NCBI GenBank assembly: GCA_044379485.1
Contig: JBIPOE010000002.1
Span: 1 to 64,000, forward strand
Direction of reading: 5' to 3'
DNA length: 64,000 nucleotides
Source: CAMDMI01 sp044379485
GTDB taxonomy: Bacteria > Bacteroidota > Bacteroidia > Cytophagales > Flexibacteraceae
Shown here: one piece after another, positions 9,673-18,186 of the stretch
Position numbering within the stretch: position 1 is the stretch's first letter
How the letters are laid out: the number at the start of each line of letters is the position of its first letter
The notes under the pieces: model-generated
Seen by the model: only the letters and a program-made list of their open reading frames with translations
The model's database searches: none
Told to the model about the DNA's origin: nothing
Position numbers and translations under genes: made by a program

Positions 9673-10629
9673 ATGAATTTAACCTCATTCTTCGCCAAAT
9701 ATCCAGACGAAGCCAGTTGCATTCAAGCCTTTAAGGACAAGAAATTAGAAATAGGAGTTGTATGCAAAAAATGTTCTCACACAGAGCATTACTTCAGAAA
9801 AGGAGATCTTAAATTTGAATGTAAAAAGTGTCATTCCAGGCAAAGTATTCGCACAGGAACAGTTATGGAAAATTCCAATCTTCCTATCCGATATTGGATG
9901 ATGTGCCTGGAGTTAATGACCCTGACAAAAAAGAGTTTTTCGGCACTTGAGATGCAAAGGTTAATAGGCCACAAACGCTATGAACCAATTTGGTATATGA
10001 TGCATAAGATCAGACGAATAATGGGTAAACGGGATGAATTATATCAGCTAAGTGATCAAGTGGAAATGGATGAAGGATTTTTTGAACGAGTTGATAATAA
10101 AGAGGTTAAAGACGTAAAGAAGGATAGTCTTATAAATGAGGAAAAGAAACTAAAACGAGGAAGAGGTAGTGAACGGCAAACAAAAGTGCTGGTAATGGTT
10201 GAATCCAAGATGGTTGAAAATCCAAAAATGAATGGAAAACCAATAAAGAAAGTTGGCTATCTGAAAATGAAAGTAATGGAAGACCTCAAATCCGAAACCA
10301 TTAAAAAGGAGGTTGAAAAAGATGTTGAAAAAACAACAGAAGTAACCACAGATGGCTATAGGGGATATGCGAAACTCAAAAGTGTTATATCAGCACATAA
10401 AGTAATAGTTGAGCCAGACAAAGCGAAGTCAGCAAAACTATTTCCCTGGGCAAACAGAACAATAAGCAATGCAAAAAAGATATTGATGGGAATCCATCAC
10501 AATGCCATAAATGATAAGTTCATGCAAAACTACTTTGATGAGTTCTGCTATAAGTTTAATAGGCGGTATTTCGGGGAGAAGTTGTCGGAAAGGCTCGTTT
10601 TAGCGGCTTTACAAAACACTTGGTACTGA
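9673..10629 (+). CDS. IS1595-family DDE transposase
   Basis: A 318-residue transposase that moves the surrounding element by DDE chemistry. An N-terminal zinc ribbon uses Cys31, Cys34, Cys50 and Cys53 and is followed by the IS1595-type helical region (RTGTVMENSNLPIRYW). The catalytic triad is visible as Asp133 in EMDEGFFE, Asp227 in TTDGYRGY and Glu290 in YFDEFCYKFNRR, with the family pattern MGIHHNAI before the last. Between the first two acids is a Lys/Glu-rich insertion (residues 142-222), common in this group. The stop codon lies only 15 bp from the right end of the element. No second frame and no frameshift is needed. Confidence 0.93.
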   Translation: MNLTSFFAKYPDEASCIQAFKDKKLEIGVVCKKCSHTEHYFRKGDLKFECKKCHSRQSIRTGTVMENSNLPIRYWMMCLELMTLTKKSFSALEMQRLIGHKRYEPIWYMMHKIRRIMGKRDELYQLSDQVEMDEGFFERVDNKEVKDVKKDSLINEEKKLKRGRGSERQTKVLVMVESKMVENPKMNGKPIKKVGYLKMKVMEDLKSETIKKEVEKDVEKTTEVTTDGYRGYAKLKSVISAHKVIVEPDKAKSAKLFPWANRTISNAKKILMGIHHNAINDKFMQNYFDEFCYKFNRRYFGEKLSERLVLAALQNTWY

Positions 10630-10644
10630 TTACGGACTGTCATA
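10625..10644 (-). repeat. IS right terminal inverted repeat
   Basis: Read on the minus strand it begins TATGACAGTCCGTAATCAG, matching the left end; the transposase stop overlaps its inner part. Confidence 0.85.
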
Positions 10645-10652
10645 TATGTTTT
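10645..10652. repeat. Target-site duplication, right copy
   Basis: TATGTTTT, identical to the bases at 9603-9610. Confidence 0.85.
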
Positions 10653-11294
10653 TAAAGATTTGTGGTAAATGACCTGTTTTAAATGGAAAACAAAACGGGA
10701 GAGACTTTCTTCTGGGAAGCAAAATTGAACTTTACGCGTTCTGAATCACGGATATTTTCAAATTTTCTTGATGGATAAATTTGGGTCCTAAAGTAAGACT
10801 TGAAAACAGAAATGCAGATTTCTAGCTTTGGACTTTTTATAAATCCAACATTTATACCAGAAAGGTCCTTTGAAGTTTATTTTCGAAACCGCCAAAGACC
10901 TGTCAGGTGTTTTTTGGGTTTGTGTTTGTTTCCGGATGGTGCGGCCCCGATTGCAACGGAAATCCTTTTTTCTACAGCCAGACTTGCTTTGGGGTCTGAT
11001 ATTGAAAAAAGATTGAAGTGGAAAGCGGGAATTGTCCGCCCAAAATTGTTTGAATACTATTAGAAACTTGGCTGGCAGAATTAAAAGGATAGGAAGGTTT
11101 TCAGAATGAATTGCAGTTAGTGGCATCTTTTTGAACCCCGATGAGTCGTGACAAGCTGGGGATTTTTTGGTTTGAATCTGGAATAAATCGAAATAAGCCA
11201 GGCTGCCGGGTTGTAGAATAAAAATGATCCAATGATTGATCAAAAAGGATTTAAAATGAAAAAGGTTTGATTACTTGCCAGCCTTAAATCAGAA
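10653..11294. other. Intergenic region with structured element, no convincing gene
   Basis: Open frames exist on both strands (10800-11063 plus, 10788-11243 minus), but they overlap each other and a hairpin-forming segment (10943-11035), and neither resembles a protein family. I treat the whole stretch as non-coding. Confidence 0.55.
10943..11035 (+). ncRNA. Candidate structured Bacteroidota intergenic RNA/repeat element
   Basis: Two half-sites face each other: GGCCCCGATTGCAACGGAAA at the 5' side and GTGGAAAGCGGGA at the 3' side, with an inner perfect stem CTTTTTTC (10965-10972) against GAAAAAAG (11004-11011). The pattern 'CCCCGAT-GCA-CGGA ... AAAAAAGAT ... GGAAAGCGGGA' resembles a structured element that recurs between genes in many Bacteroidota; the Flavo-1 RNA motif is a possible match, from memory and unverified. 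Orientation is not certain. Confidence 0.4.
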
Positions 11295-12422
11295 ATGGAT
11301 TCAATCGTAAAAAAATTCAAGTGGATAGACGCCCTGCGGGGATATGCCGTTCTGCTTGTTATGATGATTCATACAGGTGAGTTTTTTAAAGGCGGTACTT
11401 TTAGTCTTGGCTTTTTAACAGACAATGGGGCTTATGGGGTAACACTTTTTTTTGTGGCCAGTAGTTTTACATTGTTCAACTCCTACCAAACCCGGCACAG
11501 AATTGATGGGAAAAATGCCAATCTGTTTTTTCTGATCCGGCGGTTTTTCAGAATTGCCCCTTTGTACTACTTAGTTGGCCTGTACAGCATCATGCTTGGC
11601 CTGTTTTTTAAATCTTATTGGATTTCGGTTCCCTTAAACTATTTTAAAATCCTTGTCAACTTCCTCTTCCTGAATGGCCTATATTTTCCCGCCTTAAACA
11701 ATATTCCAATTGGCGGATGGAGTATTGGCGTAGAAATGCTTTTTTACCTAAGCATTCCGTTTTTGTTTAAATGGATCCAAAATACCCGCAAGGCTGTTTT
11801 TCTTTTGATAGCTGCGCTTGTTTTTTCGGCCCTGGTGCAAATACTGATTCATCATTTTATTAGTCAAAATTCAGATTACACCTGGATTTCATTGAGGCAA
11901 ACAGAATTGTATGTCTGGTTTCCAAACCAATTTCCGGTTTTTTGTTTTGGAATCGTTTTTTACTTCGTTTCAAAAACTGAAACCAAACTTGAAAACTGGT
12001 TCATATTGTTTGCAATTGGCTTGATCTTTTTGATTTTCTTAATGGACTTTAGCTATGAATTTCCAAAATGTTTGATTCAAAAAGAATACTTTCTGGCCCT
12101 GGCTTTTAGCCTTTTTGGTTTTTCATTGGCGCATACCAAATTCAGGATTTTGATAAATCCATTTGTAAAATTGGGCAAGGTCAGCTTTAGTGCCTACCTC
12201 ATACATTTTTTTGTTATTGAACTGGTTGTTAGTGTATTCAAAACCTGTTTTGGCGCAGGATTGGGTAGCAACCTAAATTTTGGTGTGGTTTATGGATTAG
12301 TCGTTATTTCCACCTATTTCGTTTCATCACAAACGTATGGCATAGAGCAGTTTGGAATTCGGAAGGGAGAAGAGGTGATTAAATGGATTTTGGGGAGGCA
12401 AAAAGGAAAAGAAGAAAAATAG
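11295..12422 (+). CDS. Membrane acyltransferase, acyltransferase-3 (OafA/YrhL-type) family
   Basis: A 375-residue polytopic protein with about ten hydrophobic segments. The N-terminus has the family hallmark WIDALRGYAVLLVMMIH (residues 10-26; the basic residue after DALRG and the later His are typical), followed by FLIRRFFRIAPLYYL around residue 85. Members transfer acetyl or other acyl groups from the cytosol to surface glycans or lipids. It is a stand-alone gene downstream of the IS element and convergent with the nadC pair, so its acceptor cannot be inferred. Length is normal for the family. Confidence 0.85.
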   Translation: MDSIVKKFKWIDALRGYAVLLVMMIHTGEFFKGGTFSLGFLTDNGAYGVTLFFVASSFTLFNSYQTRHRIDGKNANLFFLIRRFFRIAPLYYLVGLYSIMLGLFFKSYWISVPLNYFKILVNFLFLNGLYFPALNNIPIGGWSIGVEMLFYLSIPFLFKWIQNTRKAVFLLIAALVFSALVQILIHHFISQNSDYTWISLRQTELYVWFPNQFPVFCFGIVFYFVSKTETKLENWFILFAIGLIFLIFLMDFSYEFPKCLIQKEYFLALAFSLFGFSLAHTKFRILINPFVKLGKVSFSAYLIHFFVIELVVSVFKTCFGAGLGSNLNFGVVYGLVVISTYFVSSQTYGIEQFGIRKGEEVIKWILGRQKGKEEK

Positions 12423-12462
12423 ATTTCCATTAGATTTACCAGATGGAATATTATATATAATT

Positions 12463-13062
12463 CTAATCCTCAGGAAAATACCTCAAATCCACGGAAAAAA
12501 GCTCAGGAAATTTGGGGTGGATTCCCGCATAAAATTTCATAATTTCCCTCATATCTGCCTCCATATCTTCACCAGGCCAAATCACTTTTCCAATGCCCGC
12601 TGTTTTAGTTTTGTAGTCCAGGTACCCAAAGGCAATGGGAACGCCTGCCTTTTTGGCCACATGATAAAATCCGGTTTTCCATTGTTCCATTTTTTTTCTT
12701 GATCCTTCGGGTGTGACCAGGACTGCCAGTTCTTCATTTTCCTCAAACAAATGGACCATAGCATCTACATAAGAAATTGGCTCTGAGCGTTTATCTTTTG
12801 GCTTTCTGTCAATACCAATGGCACCAAGGGAAACCAACAAACCTCCTAAAAATCCTTTAGTCCACTCCTTTTTGATGGTAAACCTGACTGGCAATTCCAT
12901 AACTTCAAAAGCCGCCCGGCATATCACAAAATCCCAGTTGCTGGTGTGTGGGGCCGCAACCATTACACAACGTTTGAAATCTGCTTTTAAATGCTGATCT
13001 ACCTTCCAGCCAAAAACCCAAATGATGGCACGACCCCAAATTCTAAAGATCCACTTTTTCAT
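12463..13062 (-). CDS. PlsC-like glycerol-phosphate acyltransferase family protein
   Basis: A 199-residue protein of the 1-acyl-glycerol-3-phosphate acyltransferase fold. The catalytic HX4D motif is HTSNWD (near residue 40), the second block is IKKEW, then GAIGIDRK, and VTPEGSRKK (near residue 118) forms the phosphate-binding EGSR motif. Soluble or peripherally attached apart from a hydrophobic N-terminus. Shorter than typical PlsC (about 240), which fits the Bacteroidota variant often of unassigned substrate. It starts 1 bp after the nadC stop, so the two are almost certainly co-transcribed. Confidence 0.82.
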   Translation of the reverse strand: MKKWIFRIWGRAIIWVFGWKVDQHLKADFKRCVMVAAPHTSNWDFVICRAAFEVMELPVRFTIKKEWTKGFLGGLLVSLGAIGIDRKPKDKRSEPISYVDAMVHLFEENEELAVLVTPEGSRKKMEQWKTGFYHVAKKAGVPIAFGYLDYKTKTAGIGKVIWPGEDMEADMREIMKFYAGIHPKFPELFSVDLRYFPED

Positions 13063-13063
13063 A

Positions 13064-13930
13064 TCAAACCACCGCTTTTAGGCTCAGGTCCAGACTTTTA
13101 TAAGAATATGTCAGCGCCCCTACGGAAATAAAATCGACCCCGGTTTCTGCAATTCCGACAATGGTTTTTTCGGTTACGTTGCCACTGGCTTCTGTAATGG
13201 CACGACCATTAATCAGTTCGACAGCTGCTCTGGTGTTTTCCAAAGTAAAATTGTCTAACATTATAACATCCGCCAATCCAATGGAAAGCACCTCTTTCAC
13301 CTCTTCCAGATTTCTGGTTTCGATTTCAATTTTCAAATCCAGGTTGTTGATTTTCAGGAATTCTCTGGCGGCATGTAGAGCTTTAGATATTCCACCTGCA
13401 TAATCCACATGGTTGTCTTTGAGCATGATCATGTCATACAAAGCAAAGCGATGATTTTTTCCTCCACCAATCAAAACGGCCCATTTTTCAATCAAACGGC
13501 TATTGGGACTGGTTTTTCGGGTGTCCAAAAGTCTAGTTTTGGTATGGTTAATCAGGCTTTGGAGATGGTTGGTTTTGGTAGCCACACCGCTCATTCTTTG
13601 CATACAATTGAGCACCAGTCTTTCCGCACTGAGAATGGATCTGGCATTTCCGGTTACTTCAAAAGCCAGTTCTCCGGAATGGACTTTTTCGCCATCCTTT
13701 TTGAAAAATTTCAAGCGCAAGTTTGGATCAACCTTTTCAAAAATCAGTTTCGCCAATTCAAGGCCAGCAATAATGCCCTCATCCTTTATTTTAAGTATGG
13801 CCTGATTGGTTGCATCATTTGGTACTGCACTTAATGTGCTAAAATCTCCTGGCCCAATATCTTCAGCCAGGGCCTCAGAAATGAAATGATCAATTCTTTC
13901 TTTGGTAAGGTAAGGTGCTGCTATTGTCAT
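13064..13930 (-). CDS. nadC: Nicotinate-nucleotide diphosphorylase (carboxylating)
   Basis: Quinolinate phosphoribosyltransferase, 288 residues, converting quinolinate and PRPP to nicotinate mononucleotide, CO2 and PPi in de novo NAD synthesis. Family hallmarks: LAEDIGPGDFST near the N-terminus, RLVLNCMQRMSG, TRKTSPNSR (PRPP/quinolinate site), GGGKNHRFALYDMIMLKDNH, and the C-terminal barrel motifs IEIETRN, DVIMLDN and EASGNV. Cytosolic. First gene of a pair with the PlsC-like gene. Upstream on the minus strand a near-consensus -7 box (CACTTTTG, around 13974) is preceded by several TTG triplets. Confidence 0.96.
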   Translation of the reverse strand: MTIAAPYLTKERIDHFISEALAEDIGPGDFSTLSAVPNDATNQAILKIKDEGIIAGLELAKLIFEKVDPNLRLKFFKKDGEKVHSGELAFEVTGNARSILSAERLVLNCMQRMSGVATKTNHLQSLINHTKTRLLDTRKTSPNSRLIEKWAVLIGGGKNHRFALYDMIMLKDNHVDYAGGISKALHAAREFLKINNLDLKIEIETRNLEEVKEVLSIGLADVIMLDNFTLENTRAAVELINGRAITEASGNVTEKTIVGIAETGVDFISVGALTYSYKSLDLSLKAVV

Positions 13931-14214
13931 TAAATTTTGGTGATAAGACCGGTTTTATCAAAAGCAGGGGCAAAAGTGTAATATGTTCCACTGCTTTCAA
14001 AACAATAGTTTTAATTGATTAATATCTAATTTTCAACATATTAATCTAAATTTTATAACAAAATAAATTCCAGCCTTGCTTTAAATGCACACATGTAAGT
14101 ACCAATTGGGTTCTGAATGCTGGCTTCGAAATAAAAATCCAACCTTTGCAAAAGCCGATACACCTGTTGTGCATCGGACTAGTCAAAACATCCTGATCAA
14201 ACACGAAAGCAATT

Positions 14215-15411
14215 ATGAATAATAAGCTATTCCAATTCCATTGGTTCGATAAAACAATTGCCAAAACTTTGGAGCGATATGAAATTCAGGAACCCGTTTC
14301 CCAGCTTTGTCTGGAGCGGTCTGCGAGTTTGGCCCAGGCTGCATTTAAGACCACAGCAGCTATGATCATTCTGGCTGATTTTCAGAACTATAAGATAAAA
14401 TCAAATCAAATTCTGGAATCGGAAGTTGTGGAAAAACTTTTCGATCTGGCACATTTGCTCAAAGAAGTTGAGCCAGAACTTTGGTGCAACTTTTCTTCTC
14501 AGGCATTTATTCAACAATCTGATCTTTGGAAGCCTGTTTTGGATTTTCACTTTTTTAGCTGCCAACCAATTGAAAATGAGACTGGAATAGTTTTAGGTTG
14601 GCTTTGCTTGTTCGACAAACAGCAAAGACTTGAAGATCCGCATTTGATGGCTACTTTAAAAACAATGGCCGACATGGTGATGGATGAATTGGAACTACGC
14701 ATTCAAATTAAGCGTTCAACCAGACTCCAAAATGAGATTATTCACCTTGCGGCACATGATTTGAAAAATCCTTTGAGTGGAATTATGGGCATTACCGACC
14801 ACATTAAAAGGCAAATCCATAATTCCGAACAACTGGATGAAATATGCGATTTAATTAAAGATTCATCTAAAAGAATGATGACCATTTTGGACGATATTCT
14901 CAAAAGCGGATATTTAGAAAATGGAAAAATTCAGCTAAAGGTAATGCCTCAGCGGTTTGGGGAAGTAATAGACCATGTAGTAAATGCCAACAAAGCTGCT
15001 GCTGACAAAAAGCGTCAACACATAGTCACCGAAATTATAAATGAGCCGTATGTGTTAATTGACAAGCCGAGAATGATAGAAGTGCTTGACAATCTGATTA
15101 ATAATGCAATAAAATATGCACCCAAAGATTCTGAAATCCGCATTCGTGCCTGGGAAGAAAAGGGTGATGTTTTGTTTTCCATTTTTAATCCTGGCGTAGG
15201 GTTAAGTGAGGAGGATAAATCTAAAATTTTTCACAAATTTTCCAGACTCTCAGCAAAACCAACTGGAGGCGAAACCTCAACAGGACTTGGGTTATCGATT
15301 GTAAAAATGCTTGCGGAGCTACATGGCGGCAGTATTTCAGCAGAAAGCGATGGGCTTACACATGGGGTCCGGTTTATATTGCAAATACCAGCTTTGGCTC
15401 AGGTGGCCTGA
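14215..15411 (+). CDS. Sensor histidine kinase, soluble
   Basis: A 398-residue two-component kinase without membrane segments. Residues 1-160 form a GAF-like sensor region. The dimerisation/phosphoacceptor helix has the H-box LAAHDLKNPLSGI with His181, followed by an N-box DNLINNAIKYAP (about 287-298), a G1 region FSIFNPGVG and a G2 box GLGLSIVKMLAELHGG (about 360). The chain ends directly after the ATPase domain. It is unpaired: no response regulator is adjacent, so the partner lies elsewhere. Cytosolic sensing is implied; the ligand is unknown. Confidence 0.9.
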   Translation: MNNKLFQFHWFDKTIAKTLERYEIQEPVSQLCLERSASLAQAAFKTTAAMIILADFQNYKIKSNQILESEVVEKLFDLAHLLKEVEPELWCNFSSQAFIQQSDLWKPVLDFHFFSCQPIENETGIVLGWLCLFDKQQRLEDPHLMATLKTMADMVMDELELRIQIKRSTRLQNEIIHLAAHDLKNPLSGIMGITDHIKRQIHNSEQLDEICDLIKDSSKRMMTILDDILKSGYLENGKIQLKVMPQRFGEVIDHVVNANKAAADKKRQHIVTEIINEPYVLIDKPRMIEVLDNLINNAIKYAPKDSEIRIRAWEEKGDVLFSIFNPGVGLSEEDKSKIFHKFSRLSAKPTGGETSTGLGLSIVKMLAELHGGSISAESDGLTHGVRFILQIPALAQVA

Positions 15412-15430
15412 GAAAAAGGAGAATTTGGCT

Positions 15431-15679
15431 TTACGTATTCATTATTTTCAAAATCTGGCCCCAATTTTCTTCCTTAAGCTTCTGTATATTAAACCCTTTG
15501 GGAAGTATATTTATTGAAATTCTAATTTCTCCATTTTGGTTTTTAAAAGGTGCCAATCGTTTTTCTTTTCCAGTCATATCAAACAATTTAAACGAATAGA
15601 TTGACGTATTTTCAGGCAAACAGATGTGTATAAAAAGTTGGTTAAGAAGTTGAAATAGAAGAGAATTAGAGGATATTTT
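15431..15679 (-). pseudogene. Remnant of a T9SS C-terminal sorting domain
   Basis: The minus-strand frame from about 15679 reads NQLFIHICLPENT, then YSFKLFDMTGKEKR, then INILPKGFNIQKLKEENWGQ and ends ILKIMNT. This follows the type-A sorting-domain pattern (strand, 'lyDltGk', 'lpkGvYilklk', short basic end), but the preceding YPNP segment is missing and the piece has no proper start: upstream it runs into the rarA gene on the same strand in another frame. Best read as the 3' end of a secreted-protein gene whose body was deleted. Confidence 0.45.
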
Positions 15680-15693
15680 TTTCTTGTCGATGT

Positions 15694-16917
15694 TTAAGTG
15701 ATATTCTTTTCCCTGGAATTTTTTCCAGGCTCATATATAACAGTATCTTTCAAAGCATCGGGCATATATTGCTGCGCTACCCAATTGCCTTCAAAATCGT
15801 GAGGATATTTGTAGCCCTGACCATAATTCAAATCTTTCATCAATTTGCTTGGCGCATTTCTCAAATGAAACGGAACTGGCAAATCTGGAAACGTTTTTAC
15901 CAATTCCATTGCCTTTCCAATGGCCTTGTAGGCAGAATTACTTTTGGGCGAAGTGGCCAGGTAAATGACCACTTCTGAAAGAATGATCCTGGCTTCCGGC
16001 ATGCCAATTACCGAACAGGATTGAAAACAGGTTTGAGCCAAAAGCAGGGCATTGGGGTTTACCAAACCAATGTCTTCTGCTGCAAAAATGAGCATTCGCC
16101 TGGCAATGAAGGTAATATCCTCACCTCCAGCCAGCATTCTGGCCACCCAATACAAGGCAGCATTTGGATCAGAGCCACGCATGGATTTGATAAAAGCCGA
16201 AATGATGTCATAGTGTTGTTCACCAGATTTGTCATAAGCCACCACCCTGTTTTGAACCAAACTTTCAATCAAAGCATTGGTAATGGATATTTTTTGGGCT
16301 GAATTCTGGCTATCAACTGCCATTTCCAGAAGATTCAAAAGTCGTCTTCCATCGCCGCCAGAATGCAGCATTAGGACTTCTTTTTCAACAATTTCAATAT
16401 CCAGTTTTTGTAAAATGGCATCATCCCGCAATGCATGAGCCAATAAAAGACAAAGCGATTCCACCGAATGTTCCTTTAAAACCAAAACCTGGCATCTGGA
16501 AAGCAAGGCTCTGTTTACTTCAAAAGATGGATTTTCAGTGGTTGCGCCAATGAGTACAATTTGTCCGGCTTCAACAGCACCCAGCAATGCATCTTGTTGC
16601 GATTTGTTAAACCTATGAATTTCATCCAGAAACAAAGTTAGTTTACCTTCTGTTTTGGATCGTTCTATACATTCCCGAACTTCTTTTACGCCAGCCGAAA
16701 TTGCTGATAAATGCACAAAAGGCAAATGCAGTTCTTTGGCCAAAACCTGAGCCAAGGTTGTTTTTCCAACACCTGGAGGACCCCAAAATATAATGGACGG
16801 TATTTTTTTACTTTCAAGCCAGGCCCTCAAAGGCTTGCCTGCACCAGTGATATGTTCCTGACCAAGAATCTGATCCAGATTTTGGGGCCTAATTCTTTCA
16901 GCGAGGGGCTTTTCCAA
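15694..16917 (-). CDS. rarA: Replication-associated recombination protein A (MgsA/WRNIP1 family AAA+ ATPase)
   Basis: A 407-residue AAA+ ATPase acting at stalled replication forks. It opens PLAERIRPQNLDQILGQEH, with Walker A GPPGVGKT at residues 46-53, Walker B LFLDEIHR at 95-102, sensor 1 GATTENPSF, and the RarA C-terminal blocks (SAFIKSMRGSDPNAALYW, MPEARIILSEV, YKYPHDF). The start must be TTG at 16917-16915, because a stop (that of the upstream MazF-like toxin) directly precedes it in the same frame and the next residues already belong to the conserved domain. Translation is therefore probably coupled to the toxin gene. Confidence 0.95.
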   Translation of the reverse strand: MEKPLAERIRPQNLDQILGQEHITGAGKPLRAWLESKKIPSIIFWGPPGVGKTTLAQVLAKELHLPFVHLSAISAGVKEVRECIERSKTEGKLTLFLDEIHRFNKSQQDALLGAVEAGQIVLIGATTENPSFEVNRALLSRCQVLVLKEHSVESLCLLLAHALRDDAILQKLDIEIVEKEVLMLHSGGDGRRLLNLLEMAVDSQNSAQKISITNALIESLVQNRVVAYDKSGEQHYDIISAFIKSMRGSDPNAALYWVARMLAGGEDITFIARRMLIFAAEDIGLVNPNALLLAQTCFQSCSVIGMPEARIILSEVVIYLATSPKSNSAYKAIGKAMELVKTFPDLPVPFHLRNAPSKLMKDLNYGQGYKYPHDFEGNWVAQQYMPDALKDTVIYEPGKNSREKNIT

Positions 16918-17274
16918 TTAATTTTTCAGCTCTTCGCCTTTAATTAGTTTGTCTATTTTTTCTAGTACCTTGTCAAAGCATTGAACCGAAAGGGTACTAA
17001 ATTTTTTTAAAATTTGGTCTTTCTGGATTGTAAATAATTTGTGGCTTTTTATCACTGATGGCTCTGGCAATATACCTAGTTCCAAATCATGGTCGGATAT
17101 TGGGATTGAATATAAATCAACAAATTGATTACTAGTGATTACACAAACTACAACATCTTTAAAGTTTTCATTATATCCATTGTTGGAAACAATCAAAACA
17201 GGCCTTTTTTTCATACTACTTAAATCTGAAAAGGGAAAAGGGACCAAGACAATATCTCTTTGCTTATACTTCAT
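16918..17274 (-). CDS. MazF/PemK-type toxin (endoribonuclease)
   Basis: A 118-residue PemK-fold protein. It begins MKYKQRDIVLVPFPFSD and continues KKRPVLIVSNNGYN, the hallmark first strands of MazF/PemK mRNA interferases, then VCVITSNQ. The ATG at 17274 overlaps the antitoxin end by 11 bp; a TTG at 17298 is an alternative. Its stop codon TAA directly abuts the TTG start of rarA. It forms a type II toxin-antitoxin pair with the upstream gene. Confidence 0.86.
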   Translation of the reverse strand: MKYKQRDIVLVPFPFSDLSSMKKRPVLIVSNNGYNENFKDVVVCVITSNQFVDLYSIPISDHDLELGILPEPSVIKSHKLFTIQKDQILKKFSTLSVQCFDKVLEKIDKLIKGEELKN

Positions 17275-17485
17275 CCCATTTACTTTCGCCTTTTTCAAAA
17301 TACTGGTCTATAGATGATTTTAGCAAATCTTCAGTTGAATCACCTAAATAAAATTCGTGTCTATCCTTCAATAAAAATTGAATCAATTTATTGAATTTTT
17401 CCATGAATGCTTCGTCTTTCAAAAGATTGAGTTCCTCCTTCATTCTATTGTATTCTTCAATAGGGATTTCAATGGTCTTTTTCAT
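17264..17485 (-). CDS. Antitoxin of the MazF-type pair
   Basis: A 73-residue acidic protein beginning MKKTIEIPIEEYNRMKEE, a short strand/helix pattern like small AbrB- or ParD-style antitoxins, with a Glu-rich C-terminus (FEKGESKWDEV) that could wrap the toxin. The first gene of the pair, overlapping the toxin by 11 bp. Antitoxin role is inferred from size, order and overlap. Confidence 0.75.
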   Translation of the reverse strand: MKKTIEIPIEEYNRMKEELNLLKDEAFMEKFNKLIQFLLKDRHEFYLGDSTEDLLKSSIDQYFEKGESKWDEV

Positions 17486-17517
17486 AATCTGATTAGACTT
17501 AAAATTTTATTTTTAAC

Positions 17518-18186
17518 TTATGATTTTAACAATGCAATTACTTTAAAACAATCGGCAACTTTGTTTGTAATCCAATTGTAATCAGCTTTTTGCAAGATTT
17601 CTTTAGGAAAAAGTTGAGAACCGATTCCAACACAGGTAACACCTGCTTTGAACCACTTTGTTAAACTTTCTTCTGTTGGTTCTACACCACCGGTTGGCAT
17701 AATGCTCGTCCATGGAAAAGGCCCTTTTGCCGCTTCTACGAAAGCTGGCCCAAGAACAAATCCCGGAAAAACTTTCACTATTTCTGCACCCAATTCTTCT
17801 GCATAATTGATTTCCGTAAGTGTGGCCGTTCCAGGCAACCAGGCCACTTTTCTTCGGTTGCAAATTTTGGCCATATCTTCCTTCACGACTGGGGAAACGA
17901 TAAAATTGGCACCCAATTGCATAAAAAGAGCGGCTGTTGCGCCATCTACCACCGTTCCTGCACCAAGTGCCAGATCAGGTAGTTCTTTATCCGCCCATTT
18001 TACCAGTTCGGCAAAGGTTTCATGAGCAAAATCGCCTCTGTTTGTAAACTCAAACACTCGGACACCTCCAGCGTAACATGCCTCAACTACACGTTTACAC
18101 ACCTGAATATCAGAATGATAAAAAACCGGAACCATTGGATGTGCAGATATTTTGTGATAGACCTGCAGACGGGTAAATTTTGCCAT
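17518..18186 (-). CDS. eda: Bifunctional KDPG / 4-hydroxy-2-oxoglutarate aldolase
   Basis: A 222-residue class I aldolase of the Entner-Doudoroff family, splitting 2-keto-3-deoxy-6-phosphogluconate to pyruvate and glyceraldehyde 3-phosphate. Key features: PVFYHSDI, FEFTNRG (Glu46 as catalytic base), LGAGTV, FIVSPV, WLPGTATLTEI, VKVFPG (Schiff-base Lys138) and MPTGGVEPT phosphate loop. No edd or kdgK gene is adjacent, so it may serve uronate/hexuronate breakdown as in many Bacteroidota; the exact donor cannot be told. Downstream neighbour is the toxin-antitoxin pair. Confidence 0.92.
   Translation of the reverse strand: MAKFTRLQVYHKISAHPMVPVFYHSDIQVCKRVVEACYAGGVRVFEFTNRGDFAHETFAELVKWADKELPDLALGAGTVVDGATAALFMQLGANFIVSPVVKEDMAKICNRRKVAWLPGTATLTEINYAEELGAEIVKVFPGFVLGPAFVEAAKGPFPWTSIMPTGGVEPTEESLTKWFKAGVTCVGIGSQLFPKEILQKADYNWITNKVADCFKVIALLKS

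Larger units (their letters stand above)
9611..10644 (+). mobile_element. IS1595-family insertion sequence, intact (1,034 bp)
   Basis: Terminal inverted repeats start TATGACAGTCCG: left end 9611-9622, right end as the reverse complement at 10633-10644. Similarity continues inward (left CGCAATTCAG, right CGTAATCAG when reversed). The element is flanked by an 8-bp direct duplication, TATGTTTT, and contains a single full-length transposase gene. Perfect ends, a matching duplication and an uninterrupted transposase indicate a recent, probably still competent insertion. It lies between the GH16 gene and an intergenic region and breaks no recognisable gene. Confidence 0.92.

Noticed and set aside
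10788..11243. Overlapping open frames on both strands (151 codons minus, 87 codons plus)
   Set aside because: No family resemblance, mutual overlap, and overlap with a structured element; composition looks non-coding.
14046..14264. Minus-strand 72-codon frame upstream of the histidine kinase
   Set aside because: Overlaps the kinase start, no family resemblance.
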